Assembly (NCBI RefSeq): GCF_021513275.1
Contig: NZ_CP090978.1
Span: 3,658,001-3,722,000 of the forward strand
From: Paenibacillus hexagrammi
GTDB taxonomy: Bacteria > Bacillota > Bacilli > Paenibacillales > NBRC-103111
Reading direction: 5' to 3'
DNA length: 64,000 bases
A program made the position numbers and the translations under genes. Below, piece after piece: positions 11,015 to 22,130 of this stretch (position 1 is the first letter of the stretch; each line of letters opens with the position of its first letter). A model generated the notes under the pieces. The model ran no database searches, was not told the origin of the DNA, and saw only the letters and a program-made list of their open reading frames with translations.

Positions 11015-11380
11015 TTATTTTGATAATGTATGAAGTCGCAGTTCAAAAAAATACTGTACAGTTGGATGCTTGAGCTTCATCTTTTCGGCCATGCCTAAAA
11101 TCCATTTTTCACCAACTCAACTGTCAACCAAAGCTAGAATATTCAATAAGATATCATTACTCTCTAAGCTTTCCTCCATAGAAATGGATAAAAACTTGTT
11201 AGCTGTAACGATAAAATTCGATTTACTTAACGATGACTGCGCTGACAAAAGTTCCTTCGCATATTCCGATACCTTCCTATTTCTGTAAATTGAAAGAATA
11301 GCATTATCATTCATATTATTGCCGCTACTTTTAGCACGTGTCACATAATCGCCTAAGTCCAGTAAATGAACATCATCCAA
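11015..11380 (-). pseudogene. Gene of unknown function with internal stop, 5' end lost
   Basis: The minus strand codes for about 87 residues, including NAILSIYRNRKVSEYAKELL and ANKFLSISMEE. It meets a TGA at 11117-11119 and then continues in the same frame for about 33 more residues (VGEKWILGMAEKMKLKHP) to a TAA at 11015. Continuous coding character on both sides of the stop suggests a single ancestral protein. The 5' end overlaps the end of the dockerin gene with no ribosome site. Family not recognised. Confidence 0.45.
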
Positions 11381-12652
11381 TAATCAATCTGGCAATCGCG
11401 GTTAAATCCTCAATATCAATCTTACCATCATGATTCATATCCCCGCTCTTGAACTCGTTCCAGTCCGGATCCGCAGAAGTTAGACCATAATGAGACGCTA
11501 CGATGGCAAGATCCCCGATGTGGACTGTGCTATCTCCATTCACATCGCCGGGTACCCCTGTCGTATCCACGAATTCGATGGCGAAGTTCCATGGATCCGG
11601 ACTACCGATTGACGTCTCGACGCCGTTCCCATTCGCAAAAATAATATCATTTAAAGAGATCATTTCTGTCTGGCTCTCATGGACTTCCTTAGCTTTAAAG
11701 TGAACTTTTATCAGATCTAACGAGTCGTTACCCACTTGATCAGGTTGAAGGTCTGCGGTAAGGAATCGAACTTGCCCCGATGCCGCTGACTTATCAATGA
11801 TGGATAACCCAGGCTTTATGGCTTCCGCGGAGATAAATTCAACCTTCTGCGGATCATAATTCAGCGTCATATCTTGCGCATAGACATTGTTCGTCACCGT
11901 GTTCAGACTAAGCGTCACTTCAAAGCTTTGATTGGAAGTCACGCTAGTTGGTCCGGACCACGTCAGTGTCGCCGAAGGAGTGCTGTAAAATTCAATCTCC
12001 GCCACGCTGCCATAGCTCCCATTCGGAGACAAATATCGCAAGTAGCGATATGCCGTTGGGTCTGTAACAGGGACGGCATTCCATTGCAGTGCAGGTTCCT
12101 CTGTGACCGTATAGAAAGTCACGAAGCCATCTGTAGGTGATGTATTGGAGCCTTGGAATTGTCCGCCCACCATTCGGCCGGTATACCCGGATCGAGGATA
12201 AAACCGGATCTGCTTGACAGCTCCCGCGTTTCCATCGCCTAGATCTATACCCGTGTAGCCGCCATTAGCATTCGCATAGTCATAGTAAGTATTGGTATCG
12301 CCATCAAATGCTTTATCAAACTCGCTTCCTGCCGACCACGATGGACTCTGACCATAAGGATCACCCGTGATTGAAGCTAATTGTCCACGAATAATGACAG
12401 TCACTTCTCCTTTGATCCCGCTCCCATCATTCGTGGCTGCCGTCACTTTTACGGTGCCATTCTTGCCTTTGGCCGTTAATTTCCCATCTGCTGTTATCGA
12501 AGCAAGATCGGTCTCAGCTCCTGCTGAGTCAGTCACACTCCATACGAAGGAAGAGCTTGCGTTTGCCGGGCTTACGACAGCCTGCATTTGAAGTGTGCCC
12601 TTATTTTCGGTTATGGAAGTCGAGCCTCCTATGCCACTGACTGAGATCGAAG
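11373..12652 (-). pseudogene. C-terminal part of a secreted protein: Ig-like / discoidin-like / cohesin / dockerin
   Basis: The open frame has no start or signal peptide; it runs upstream to about 12652, where it meets an unrelated gene on the other strand. In order it holds a bacterial Ig-like (Big_2) domain, an F5/8-type-C-like domain, a cohesin domain beginning ATLTWSGPTSVTS, and a dockerin with two calcium-loop repeats (DVNGDSTVHIGDLAIVASHYG minus its last residue, and DMNHDGKIDIEDL). The cohesin-dockerin portion is a close copy of that at 15010-15600. Such modules bind partner proteins outside the cell. The N-terminal, presumably catalytic, part is missing from the window. The 12652 junction is either a rearrangement or an assembly join. 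Confidence 0.75.
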
Positions 12653-14855
12653 TTTATGTCTATGTGCCTTTCAATGAACCTGACTGGATTTGGTATGGGG
12701 GCATGGGTGATTATTCCTCAAGCAGCAATGATGCGATTCGGCAGCAATTTTTCAATGACTGGGCGACAGTCTATTCGCACATTCGCTCTATCGATTCCGT
12801 CTCAAAAATTGCAGGACCTAATTTCAGCGCGTACAATTCACAACTCATGGCCGATTTCATGGGTTTTGCCAAAGCACACAACGTGGTTCCCGATGTTATC
12901 ACATGGCATGAGCTCGATAATAACTTCTTTACTGATTACTACAACCACTATAACCATTTACGAAGTGTTGAGTCGCAGCTGGGTCTTTCGCAGCATCCCA
13001 TCGTCATTAATGAATACGCAAGAATTTCCGGAGACCTCGGTGTTCCGGGCAATTTGGTCCAATGGATTACCCGCTTTGAAAATACAAAAGTTGACGGATA
13101 TCTTGCCTATTGGACAACTGCAGGTGCACTCAATGATCTCGTGACAGAAAACAATAAAGCGACAGGTGGATGGTGGCTTTACAAGTGGTATGGTGAAATG
13201 ACCGGAAATACTGTGACTGTCACACCTCCGACTCAAAATGGTTCTCTACAAGGTGTTGCCACCCTAGATAGCAGCAAAAAGCAAGCACGCGTCATTTTTG
13301 GCGGATCGTTAAACAATACGGACGTCTTTAATACGGATGTGGTCGTAAAAGCTTGAGCTCCGCTTCTTATTTCGGCAGCAAGGTCCATGCTACTGTGTGG
13401 GGCGTTGATAACACTGGTTTGAATCCATCCAGTGGACCTTATTTCGTCCAAGAAGGCGATTATAATGTGACTAACGGGCAAATTACGGTTCCCATTTCAA
13501 ACATGAAAGCGCTGTCTGCCTATCACATGATCATTACGCCGGCTACAAGTTTATCATCAACCAATACAACAACTCGTTATGAAGCAGAATATGCCGATTT
13601 GAGCGGAAGCGCACATATAACCTATGGATCGAATACAGGTTACTCGGGGACTTATTTTGTAGAGGGATATGGAGGTACAAATAATGCAGAAACTAACTTT
13701 GTTGTTACGGCTCCCAACAATGGCTATTATAATGTGACTCTGCGTTATTCGGCTGGTCCGATAGGAAGCGCTCCCAGCAATCGAAGTACGCGGGTGATGG
13801 TAAACGGCGCACAATTGGTAGATGCGGCACTTACCGGTACCTCTGATTGGAATACGTGGAATAGTAAAACGATGACCATGTTCCTTACTGCCGGAATCAA
13901 TCGCATCAACTTCAATGCTTACACATCCGATGACAGTGATGCCATTAATATCGACTGTATCGATGTGACTCCTTCAAGTGCAGGGCAGGTAAACAGCTAT
14001 GAAGCGGAAGCGACAGGCAATACCTTAGGCGGCACAGCAGTAGTTACTAGCGATACTGCTGCTTCCGGGGGCAAGTATGTCGGCTTTATCGGAGCCGGCG
14101 CGAGCAATACATTGCAGTTCAATAACGTTACCGTCCCTACGTCCGGCCAATACCGTATGGTTGTCACCTACGCAAACGGCGAGCTCGGATCAGGTGCATC
14201 CAACTATAACAGTAATATCGTGGATCGTTACGCCGATATTAGTGTCAACAATGGCAGTCCGCGTAAAGTATATTTCCGCAATACGCTAGGCTGGTCCAAC
14301 TATCGTACTACTGTAGTGAACGTGAGTTTGAATGCAGGCAGCAATACGATCAAATTCTCTAACAGTTCTTCCGGTTATGCTCCCAATATCGACACCATCC
14401 AAATTGCGGCCCCTGTGACTTCCCAGTTTGATCCTAATGCCAATTATAAGCTGATCAACAAGAACAGCGGCAAATTGCTTGATGTGTATCAAGCTTCGGG
14501 TGCGGACGGTGCCAATGTTATTCAATCCACAGATAATGGAGGCTTAAACCAGAAATGGGGACTCGTCACCACAAGCGACGGATCCTATAAATTCGTGAAT
14601 CGTAACAGCAGCAAGTTACTTGATGTATATGGACTTTCTACCGCCGACGGCGGAAATGCAGACCAATGGGCCGATAATGGCGGAGCCAATCAGCACTGGC
14701 AAATCGTTGATATAGGCGGGGGTTATTATAAACTCATCAATGTCAATAGTGTTAAACTTCTGGATGTTTACGGGGCTTCAACTGCTGATGGAGCTAATGT
14801 CAATCAATGGGCGGATAACGACGGAGCGAATCAGGCCTGGATGATTACACCTTAG
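12653..14855 (+). pseudogene. C-terminal part of a clan GH-A glycoside hydrolase with CBM6-type and ricin-type modules
   Basis: The frame starts abruptly inside a TIM barrel at VPFNEPDWIWYGG, where NEP carries the acid/base Glu, and continues to HPIVINEYARISG with the likely nucleophile Glu. This resembles GH39/GH-A enzymes; the exact family is uncertain. The frame breaks near 13351: GTAAAAGC needs one more A to continue VVKSLSSASYFGSK. Two CBM6/35-like beta-sandwiches follow (from about 13575 and 13995). After them comes a ricin-B-like trefoil with three DVYxAS...QxW repeats (14450-14850). The start, signal peptide and first half of the barrel are missing, so it is not functional as it stands. 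Confidence 0.75.
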
Positions 14856-14874
14856 CAATTAAAAATAAACAACA

Positions 14875-14906
14875 AGAGACCATGACTTCACTATGTCATG
14901 GTCTCT
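14875..14906 (+). terminator. Intrinsic terminator of the truncated GH gene
   Basis: AGAGACCATGAC pairs perfectly with GTCATGGTCTCT and is followed by a T-rich tract (CTTTGTTT), 20 bp after the stop at 14855. Confidence 0.8.
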
Positions 14907-14916
14907 CTTTGTTTAC

Positions 14917-15000
14917 TTAAATCCAATTGGAGTTGTATTTGCCTGGACCTTTACGGAATTCTTGAACGGATAATCCGATTACTTTCTTAAAGGTACAGCC
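14917..15000 (-). pseudogene. Relic of the C-terminus of an AraC-family regulator
   Basis: The minus strand reads CTFKKVIGLSVQEFRKGPG and stops at 14917. The FKKVxGxSxxEFRK pattern is the last part of the AraC-type second helix-turn-helix. Only about 28 codons remain, directly abutting the dockerin gene. This indicates another deletion in this island. Confidence 0.55.
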
Positions 15001-15009
15001 CTTCTTTCC

Positions 15010-18000
15010 TTATTCGCCAATAATTAATCTGGCTATCGCAGTTAGATCTTCAATATCAATTCTGCCATCATGATTGATATCCCCGTTCTTGAACTCATTC
15101 CAGTCAGGGTCCGCGGAAGTTAGACCATAATGAGATGCTACCATAGCAAGATCCCCAATGCGGACTGTGCGATCTCCATTCACATCGCCCGGTAACCCGG
15201 TCATATCGACGAATACGATGTCGAAGTTCCATGGACTGGGACTACCGATTGAAGTTTCAGCGCCATTTCCATCTGCAAATACAACATCGCTTAGAGATAA
15301 GCTGCTGGTTTGGGTTTCGTCCGCTTCCTTTGCCTTCAGTTTCAGCTTGATCAGATCTAAGGAGGCATCCGAGAATGAATCCGGCTGGAGGTCTGCCGTC
15401 AAGAAACGAACTTTGCCCGGTGTTTCCAATTGACCAACGATGGTCAATCCGGGTTTCATTGCTTCCGCAGAAACAAATTCAACCTTCTCTGGATCGAATT
15501 GTAACGTCATATCCTGTGCATAGACATTGTTCGTCACCGTGTTTAATCTCAGCGTCGCTTCAAAGTCTTGGCCAGATTGCACACTGGTCACCCCAGACCA
15601 GGTAAGCGTTGGTGCAGGATCGGGATTATTTTCAATTTTGATCCAGCTAAGCATTGGTTTGGAAGAGCCTCTTTTCACAATCTTCAGAGTAAGCTCCCCA
15701 CCGGTAACCGCAATATCGCCGTATGATTTGACTTCTATTTTGTCGCCAATGACATAATTAGATTCTTTGGTCGCCCCATTAATAACCAGGTCCATGCTTC
15801 GGTTATTGTCCTGCCAAGGATCATAGAATCCGACGCTTACCTTGTATGTTCCGTTCGGCAGTGTAAACACATAGGCTAAACCTTTGCCTGTTTCATTGGC
15901 ATCATATTGCCTGATTGTTCCAAATGCATCGGTATCATCCGTCTTCGCCCAAGTCGAATCATCGTCAGCTACATAGCCCCACTTCATCCCTGTCACAGGA
16001 TCGTCTCCGTAGGCTTGATCTTCTAAACCATTATAGATCCCCAGATTTTCTCCCTCTTCAGGAACAGTGACACTGCCGTCTCCCGCATCTACATAATAGA
16101 GAAGCTGCGACTGGCTATTGGCACGAGGGACTGCGTTCACCTCATCGGACTCAGTCTCATCCGATCCGTTAGAAGCCACCACTTTAAAATAGTAGCGCAG
16201 ATCATTTTCGAGACCTTGAATGGTGACTGCCCCAGCCGAACTCTCCATTTCTTCCGTATAAACTCCACTCTGAGTTCCATACTTCACTTTGTAAGAAGTG
16301 GCGCCATCGACTTCAGAGAATTTCAACGTAATCTGGCGCTCACCAGCTATAGCCGAATAGATTTGCGGAGCTTCCAAAGCCGCATCAGGATGACTTGCTT
16401 GGATATACGCAAACTGCGCATCAGCCCAACTATGCAGCCCCAGCATACCACTCGTGTATGTGTGATCCATGACATCAAACTTCAAGTCACCATCCAAATA
16501 AGCTTGAATATGACTACCGTTTAGTACAACCTGTAATTCGTAAATGCCATTAGTCTCCGCGGTAAAAGGAATCGTTCCAGCTAAATTCTCGCCATTTTTG
16601 CGCAGATACAAGGCGTCATTCTCAAAACCAAATGAGTACGCATGATTATAATCGGTTCCGCGAAATACGATTCCCCAGTCGGATGCTGTCGTGGCATGCT
16701 TAGCTATAGCCGTAATGGTTCCGTTAATAATTGAAGCATGTTTCACCGATAATTCGCCTCGGTTATCACCACCGGAGCTATGCTTCAATAAGCCACCTTC
16801 CTCTACCCATGTGCTGACATCCTGGTTATAATCGGAGAGATCTGCCGCTTCAAATGAATCTTCCCAAATGACATGATCATCCGAAGGAACGGTTTGAACC
16901 GGCAAAGTGGGTTCTCCCCCACCGCCTGCGCCTTGAGAAGAAACTTGGAATTGATAGGTACTGCCATTTGTCAGATTCTCAACCGTTGTGTGGTTCGTCG
17001 TCAAAGAAACGGAAACTTCGGTTCCATCGGGAATTTGTTGATAAGTCAGCTTGTATGCCTGTATGCCAGGCACCTCAGGAAACTCCACGTGCGCGCTCCC
17101 ATTCCCTGGTATAACAATCAATTTTGAGGGAGCTTCAACGATTGGTGTTACGTTGACTTCCTCCGATAACGAGCTTACATCCGCTCCATCTTGAGCGGTC
17201 ACGGCAGCGTAGTAGACCGTTCCATTAGATAAGCCATTTACAATAGCTGAGTATTCATCGCTACTTCCAATCCGTTCAGCCATTACGAAATGGCTGTAGT
17301 TGCCACTTTCCGTTCCCCAGTGTACTTGATATGCTGGAACGTTCGTGTCTCCCGCGAAGGTTATTTGAATCCCCCGTCCAAAGCTTTCGCCTTAATGCTC
17401 GCCGGTGGCTTCAATTCCGGAGTAACAGACTGTGCTGGAGAGGCTTCACTCTCCCCAAAATCATTCATAGCTGATACACGTACATAATATGTGCTGTTGT
17501 TCGTGAGTCCTTGCAACGTATAATCGGTTGCCGTTACGATCACGCTTTGATCCAAATTATTAGGATTGGTGCCATAAGTAATCTTATAGCGATCTGCACC
17601 GGACGCTTTAGCAAATTTCACTTCTGCTGCTTTATTCAGAGATGTCAACGAGGTCAGCTCAGTTGGTGCAGGAGCTTGATCCGTTGGATAGTAATCGCCA
17701 CTCAGCGTAACGATCGATCGGGCAGGAATGATATACGTGAAGACACCTTGGTCATCCGGAGTGATTAAGGGCTGTTCGGCTAAGCTTTCCGTTGATGAAG
17801 TTACATAAGGTGTTAGCCCGAATATCTGATAACCACTAGGTACATGAGTAACCTGTATCGATACAGATTGAGGTTCGTTCGAATAATTCACATAGACATT
17901 GGTCAGTTTGTTGTCTGCCTCGTTAACGTATGCCGAGCCCATAAGACCCGTCGGATCGTTATCTGCTAGACCTTGAAGATCAACACGTTTGGCACCTGGA

Positions 18001-19340
18001 CGAATAAATTTACTATAATTCCCCAATCCCCACAGCATCTTTGACTCATAAATCGTCTGCTTATCGCCGGGGAATTTGTAGTCAGTATAAATGAGACCGT
18101 CCTTGTAATCCTCTTTGGATACAGCAGTCCACCATTGCCATGCAGAAGCATTCGCCTTGACTAAGTCATAATGAATGGTCCTCGCCATATACAAAGCAGG
18201 ATCAATCCCTAGGTCTCGTCCGCTTCCGTGAACATCGCCGCCATCCCCCAAGATGCAGTATTCTGTCATCCAATAACGAGCGGCAGGGTTTACTTCCATG
18301 AGATTTTGCCATAACAAATCGTGCAAATATCCCAATCGGTCTCCCTGCTCCGCACTTGCAAAATCAGACCAGTAAGAATGCGAACCGATCATATTGTCTA
18401 TTTTTGCTGCGAAGGCCGGGTCACTCAGCATATCCTTGATGTATTCCCGATATTTGCCTACGCCCATGGAATTCGCTCCGCCTGAGTACTGTGTGGGATT
18501 ATCTTGGGAGCTAGTAAGCGTAGCCGTGAACTTCTGATAGAATTCGTCATTCAGCAGCGAAGTGATTTCAACGCCTTCCGGGGCACTGATTTTTGTCGTA
18601 AGTCCATGATCGCTAAGTGCAGCATAGAGTGCATTTACTACACTTTTGATATCGCTGTTATTATAACGATTCCCTTCCTGACCCGCTCCATCCCATGTCC
18701 AAACAGGCTCATTAATAGGGCTTATGTAGTCAAAATGAAGGCCCTGCTCATCAAAGTGTTTCGTTACATCGGCTAGATAAGCTGCGAAGTCATCTACATA
18801 ATCTGGCTTAAGATTGGTAGATCCAACGCTAGAGTCCGGCTGTGCATGGCCGTTCTTCGTCATCCATACAGGAGGACTGTTAACAAAACCAATCAACGTG
18901 CCGACGCCTCGAGCCTTGGCTGCCCGAAGAAACCATTGCTGACCAGCTTGCTTCGTCCAATCGTAAGGCGAAGTTTCCGTCTGCTTGAAAGCTTCTGCTC
19001 TTCTCCATGGGTTGGATATGATCAACTGATCCGTTTCGGATGAACCTGCACCAATATTAAAGCGCCATGCGGATAAGCCAATTCCTTTATCGGTTGAGAA
19101 TAATAGATCCGCTACTTTCTCCTTATTCTCTTCAGACCAGTTCTCGCCAATGGGATCCATAGACCAGGCATCCGATGCTCCAAAATTATCGATTGTTTGA
19201 TACGTATGGCTCATATCAATGGTAATAGGAGTTGTTTCTGAAGCGTATGCAGGAATTGAAAACACCCCGGCCGCCTGACTGCCGGAAAGTGTAATGAATA
19301 AAGAAAGCATGGCAGTACTTGACTTTTTAAACAGCCCCAT
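15010..19340 (-). pseudogene. Secreted GH30 endo-glycanase with FN3, LamG-like, malectin-like, cohesin and dockerin modules; one frameshift
   Basis: The start is probably the ATG at 19340, behind GAGGAGG; another ATG lies nine bases upstream. A signal peptide ends near PAYAS. The GH30-like barrel covers about residues 37-470, with acid/base Glu211 in SPINEPVWTW and nucleophile Glu360 in YWMTEYCI. It resembles the endo-beta-1,6-galactanase branch of GH30. Several FN3 domains follow, then a DUF1080/LamG-like domain, another FN3, a malectin-like CBM, a cohesin and a C-terminal dockerin. Near 17381 the run GACGGGGGATTC lacks one G; with it the FN3 domain reads straight through (GGIQITFAGDTNVPAYQVHW). 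The full product would be about 1,443 residues. The enzyme acts outside the cell on galactan or a related polymer. A homopolymer error could explain the break. Confidence 0.85.
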
Positions 19341-19412
19341 GTAGATCATTACCTCCTCATTAAGAAGCTACTTACTGCTAACCCCTTGTCCCCCCTCCTT
19401 CACCTCCCCATT

Positions 19413-19447
19413 TTTAAGCGCTTACAATTCATATCTTCGTCATTATA
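19413..19447 (-). promoter_or_regulatory. Probable -10 box and CcpA cre site of the GH30 gene
   Basis: On the minus strand a TATAAT lies at 19442-19447. About 16 bases beyond the expected start is TGTAAGCGCTTAAA (19413-19426), which fits the catabolite-responsive element pattern. Position just after the transcription start suggests glucose repression by roadblock. The -35 box is weak. Confidence 0.5.
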
Positions 19448-19529
19448 TCGATTTTTCCAATTCATTACATTGAACAAAACTTTAAAATATATAACAAAAG
19501 TAAGAAGCTTCGCACCAATGATTCAAAAA

Positions 19530-19560
19530 GCTCTGCTTCGCAGAATGAACGAAGCAGAGC
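19530..19560 (-). terminator. Intrinsic terminator of the GH43 gene
   Basis: On the minus strand GCTCTGCTTCG pairs with CGAAGCAGAGC and is followed by TTTTT, 34 bp after the GH43 stop codon. Confidence 0.85.
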
Positions 19561-19593
19561 ACATGATCATCATAATTTCGCTTATCCTAAAGC

Positions 19594-21816
19594 CTATGGT
19601 ATTAATTCCAGAACCCACACCTGTGCCTTGTTGCCGTTGTCGCTCCACTGACGAATATCGGCTCCATTATTAGGATCGGCATTGGCAAGATCCAGTGCTT
19701 TTCCGCTGTTCTTTGAGATGAGCTTGTAGCTGCCAAGACCTACGTAAACCAAACGCCATTTCTGCGCATCATTCCCCAGGTCAGACCACTGCCATACATT
19801 CGCACCGTCTGCTGTTGATGCATTTTGAACATCTAACACTTTACCGCTTCCTACATTCGTTATTTTGTAGTACCCACTTCCAGCACTATCAAATCTGAAT
19901 TTTTGAGCATTATTGTTTAAATCGGACCATTGTCGTACATCCGCCCCATCATTTGTTGATGCATTGGCAACATCCGCTACTTTACCGCTGCTCTGATTGA
20001 TTAGCTTCATGACAGAACCGGATGCAACTGTTGGAACAAGTGTAATGGAGTCCAGCTCTGCATAACTCGTTCCTTTCGCAAAACGTATGGTATTCACGCC
20101 TTGATTCAGGACAACATCAATAGAAGTCATTCGGTAGGTAAGCCAGCTTTCATTGTAATTGGGATAATCCATGATATAGCCAGCGCTTCCATTGATCGTA
20201 ACGTTTTGCGTGGCGGCAGTTCCCGAACCATTCGTATATCTGGCAGCAAGTGTGTAAGTTTTGGCTGAAGGCACATTCACAGTAAACTCAACATAGCTGT
20301 CTGAATAATCGACGTATCCCACTTTTCTATTGCCGGAAGCACCAGACTCATTCAATACCGTAGCATGGTTAACGGTTGCGTCCTCCGCTTCATAACTAGG
20401 TACATCCACTTGGACATAGTCTACTTCTGCATAACTGCTGTAATAAGCCAGCTTCAAAGTATTCGTTCCCGCTTTTAAATCCACATTGACTTTAACGGTT
20501 CCAAATGTCCCCCAAGAGCCAAGGTTTGGATAACTAACGGTAATAGGGGCACCCCCGTTGATTGACAACGCATGGGTAGAGGTCTTGCCGCTGCCGTTAC
20601 CATAACGGATAGTTAGCGTATAGGTTCCTGCTGCTGGGACTTTCACTTGATTAAATTGAATATAGCTCGAGGAGTTATTCAAATAACCGACATCTTTGCC
20701 ATTGGAGGCTTGAGAATAGCTCATGACGGTAGCCAAGCCTGCAATTGAGTCCGCATACTCAGCCTCAAAGCGGTTCTCGCCCGATGGAGGGGGCATCACC
20801 GTGCCTTCTGAAACGGGAATGCTCAGATTGGGGGACCCGTCACTATTCCAGGAGAATGTCTGCGCTCGTACGCTCCGACTAGCATCACAGCCTCCGCTAC
20901 TGCTGTCAATGGCATGATAAACGATAACATCTTGAGTATCATCCGGCGACCTCGTAAAACTGTGATGACCCGGACCGAACACATTCCCTTGCGGATTGGA
21001 ACTAAATATCGGTTGAGAAGATTTTGTCCAGGAAGCGCGATCTAACAAGTTGGCGGTATCCGGCGCAGACAAAATTCCCATTTTATAATTCGCATCACAA
21101 TAATCGGAGGAGTACGTTAAAAAAACCTTGCCATTTCGTTTAATAAATTCGGGGCCTTCATTCACCGCACTGCTTACCCGTTCCCAGGAAAGGGTTGGTT
21201 CTGTCAACAACACTCTTGAGCTGCTAACTGTCCATGCATTGCTCATGGAAGCCATATAAATAGAATTACCGTTAGTCCCTACTCCGGACCAAGCGAAGTA
21301 TTTTTGCCCGTTATTTTCAAAATAAGTGCCATCTATATGGAATTCATTGAGATCCGGCATCAGTCTTCCTTTGTCCACCCACGAACCGGTTGTCGGATCT
21401 GCGGAAGCATTCTCAAGCACGTAAATGCGTTGTCCTCCTGCCAGATCGCTACTCGGTGAGGCCGAGTAATAGACATACCATTTTCCGTCAATAAAATGAA
21501 TTTCAGGCGCCCAAATCCAGCCGTTTCGTTCACCGGTTGCAGGCTTGGTCCATATCACTTGGGGAGCGGCTTCTTTAATTCCAGTAATCGTTCTCGATTT
21601 ACGAAGCTCTAGCCGATCATACTCTGGAACTGATGCCATGAAATAATAATAGCCGTCAGTATGTTTATAAATAAATGGGTCCGCTCTACGCTCAATCAGT
21701 TTATTATGAAATTCGATGGAATCCGCAAAAGCGTGAAAGGGTACCATCAGGGTTAACAGGAACGTGGCAAGAAGGACCATATACATTTTCTTCAAATTTA
21801 TTTGACCTACTAGCAT
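19594..21816 (-). CDS. Secreted GH43 arabinofuranosidase/xylosidase-type enzyme with two CBM6/35 and a ricin-type lectin module
   Basis: The ATG at 21816 follows AAAGGAG; the signal peptide (MLVGQINLKKMYMVLLATF...) ends at FHAFA. The five-bladed propeller of GH43 covers about residues 33-335. The expected acidic residues are in RRADPFIY (Asp), near WAPEIHF and FHIDGTYF, and in NEGPEFIKR (general-acid Glu). Two CBM6/35-like sandwiches follow, beginning RFEAEYADSIAG and SYEAEDATVNH, then a beta-trefoil with three QxW-type repeats. The product is about 740 residues. Predicted role: releasing L-arabinose or xylose side chains from plant polysaccharide outside the cell. The gene is intact, flanked by a terminator, and lies next to an AbfB stub that also binds arabinose side chains. 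Confidence 0.9.
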   Translation of the reverse strand: MLVGQINLKKMYMVLLATFLLTLMVPFHAFADSIEFHNKLIERRADPFIYKHTDGYYYFMASVPEYDRLELRKSRTITGIKEAAPQVIWTKPATGERNGWIWAPEIHFIDGKWYVYYSASPSSDLAGGQRIYVLENASADPTTGSWVDKGRLMPDLNEFHIDGTYFENNGQKYFAWSGVGTNGNSIYMASMSNAWTVSSSRVLLTEPTLSWERVSSAVNEGPEFIKRNGKVFLTYSSDYCDANYKMGILSAPDTANLLDRASWTKSSQPIFSSNPQGNVFGPGHHSFTRSPDDTQDVIVYHAIDSSSGGCDASRSVRAQTFSWNSDGSPNLSIPVSEGTVMPPPSGENRFEAEYADSIAGLATVMSYSQASNGKDVGYLNNSSSYIQFNQVKVPAAGTYTLTIRYGNGSGKTSTHALSINGGAPITVSYPNLGSWGTFGTVKVNVDLKAGTNTLKLAYYSSYAEVDYVQVDVPSYEAEDATVNHATVLNESGASGNRKVGYVDYSDSYVEFTVNVPSAKTYTLAARYTNGSGTAATQNVTINGSAGYIMDYPNYNESWLTYRMTSIDVVLNQGVNTIRFAKGTSYAELDSITLVPTVASGSVMKLINQSSGKVADVANASTNDGADVRQWSDLNNNAQKFRFDSAGSGYYKITNVGSGKVLDVQNASTADGANVWQWSDLGNDAQKWRLVYVGLGSYKLISKNSGKALDLANADPNNGADIRQWSDNGNKAQVWVLELIP

Positions 21817-21891
21817 TTCAAGATAACTCCTTTCAAAAGGGGAGCCTATGTAGCCCCCCAATTATCAAATCATGCTTTTCGATTTCACCAA

Positions 21892-22130
21892 TTAATGCTC
21901 GATAAAGGTTGCATCCTGTTTATCCGTTGTAGTTGCAATCGGATCAATTCGTAGTTTGTAATTAAAGTGCCGGATGTAATAGGTTGGGAAGTTATAGGAA
22001 TGATAAGAGACCTTGGATGAGTCTGCTAGCCCTTGCACTCTATAAAAAGTCGCGTCCTGTTTAAACTGGTCCGTGCCATCATCTTTATTTAGAACAAGCT
22101 GGTAATTATAATGTTTCGTTTGCCAATAGA
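21892..22130 (-). pseudogene. Stub of an AbfB (CBM42-type) arabinose-binding domain
   Basis: The frame codes for most of an AbfB beta-trefoil: YWQTKHYNYQLVLNKDDG, ...KQDATF, then SYNFPTYYIRHFNYKLRID and DKQDATF. AbfB domains sit at the C-terminus of alpha-L-arabinofuranosidases. Here the domain has no start or enzyme. Its 5' side is joined near 22130 to a solute-binding protein read in another frame. It is the tail of a lost arabinofuranosidase. Confidence 0.7.
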
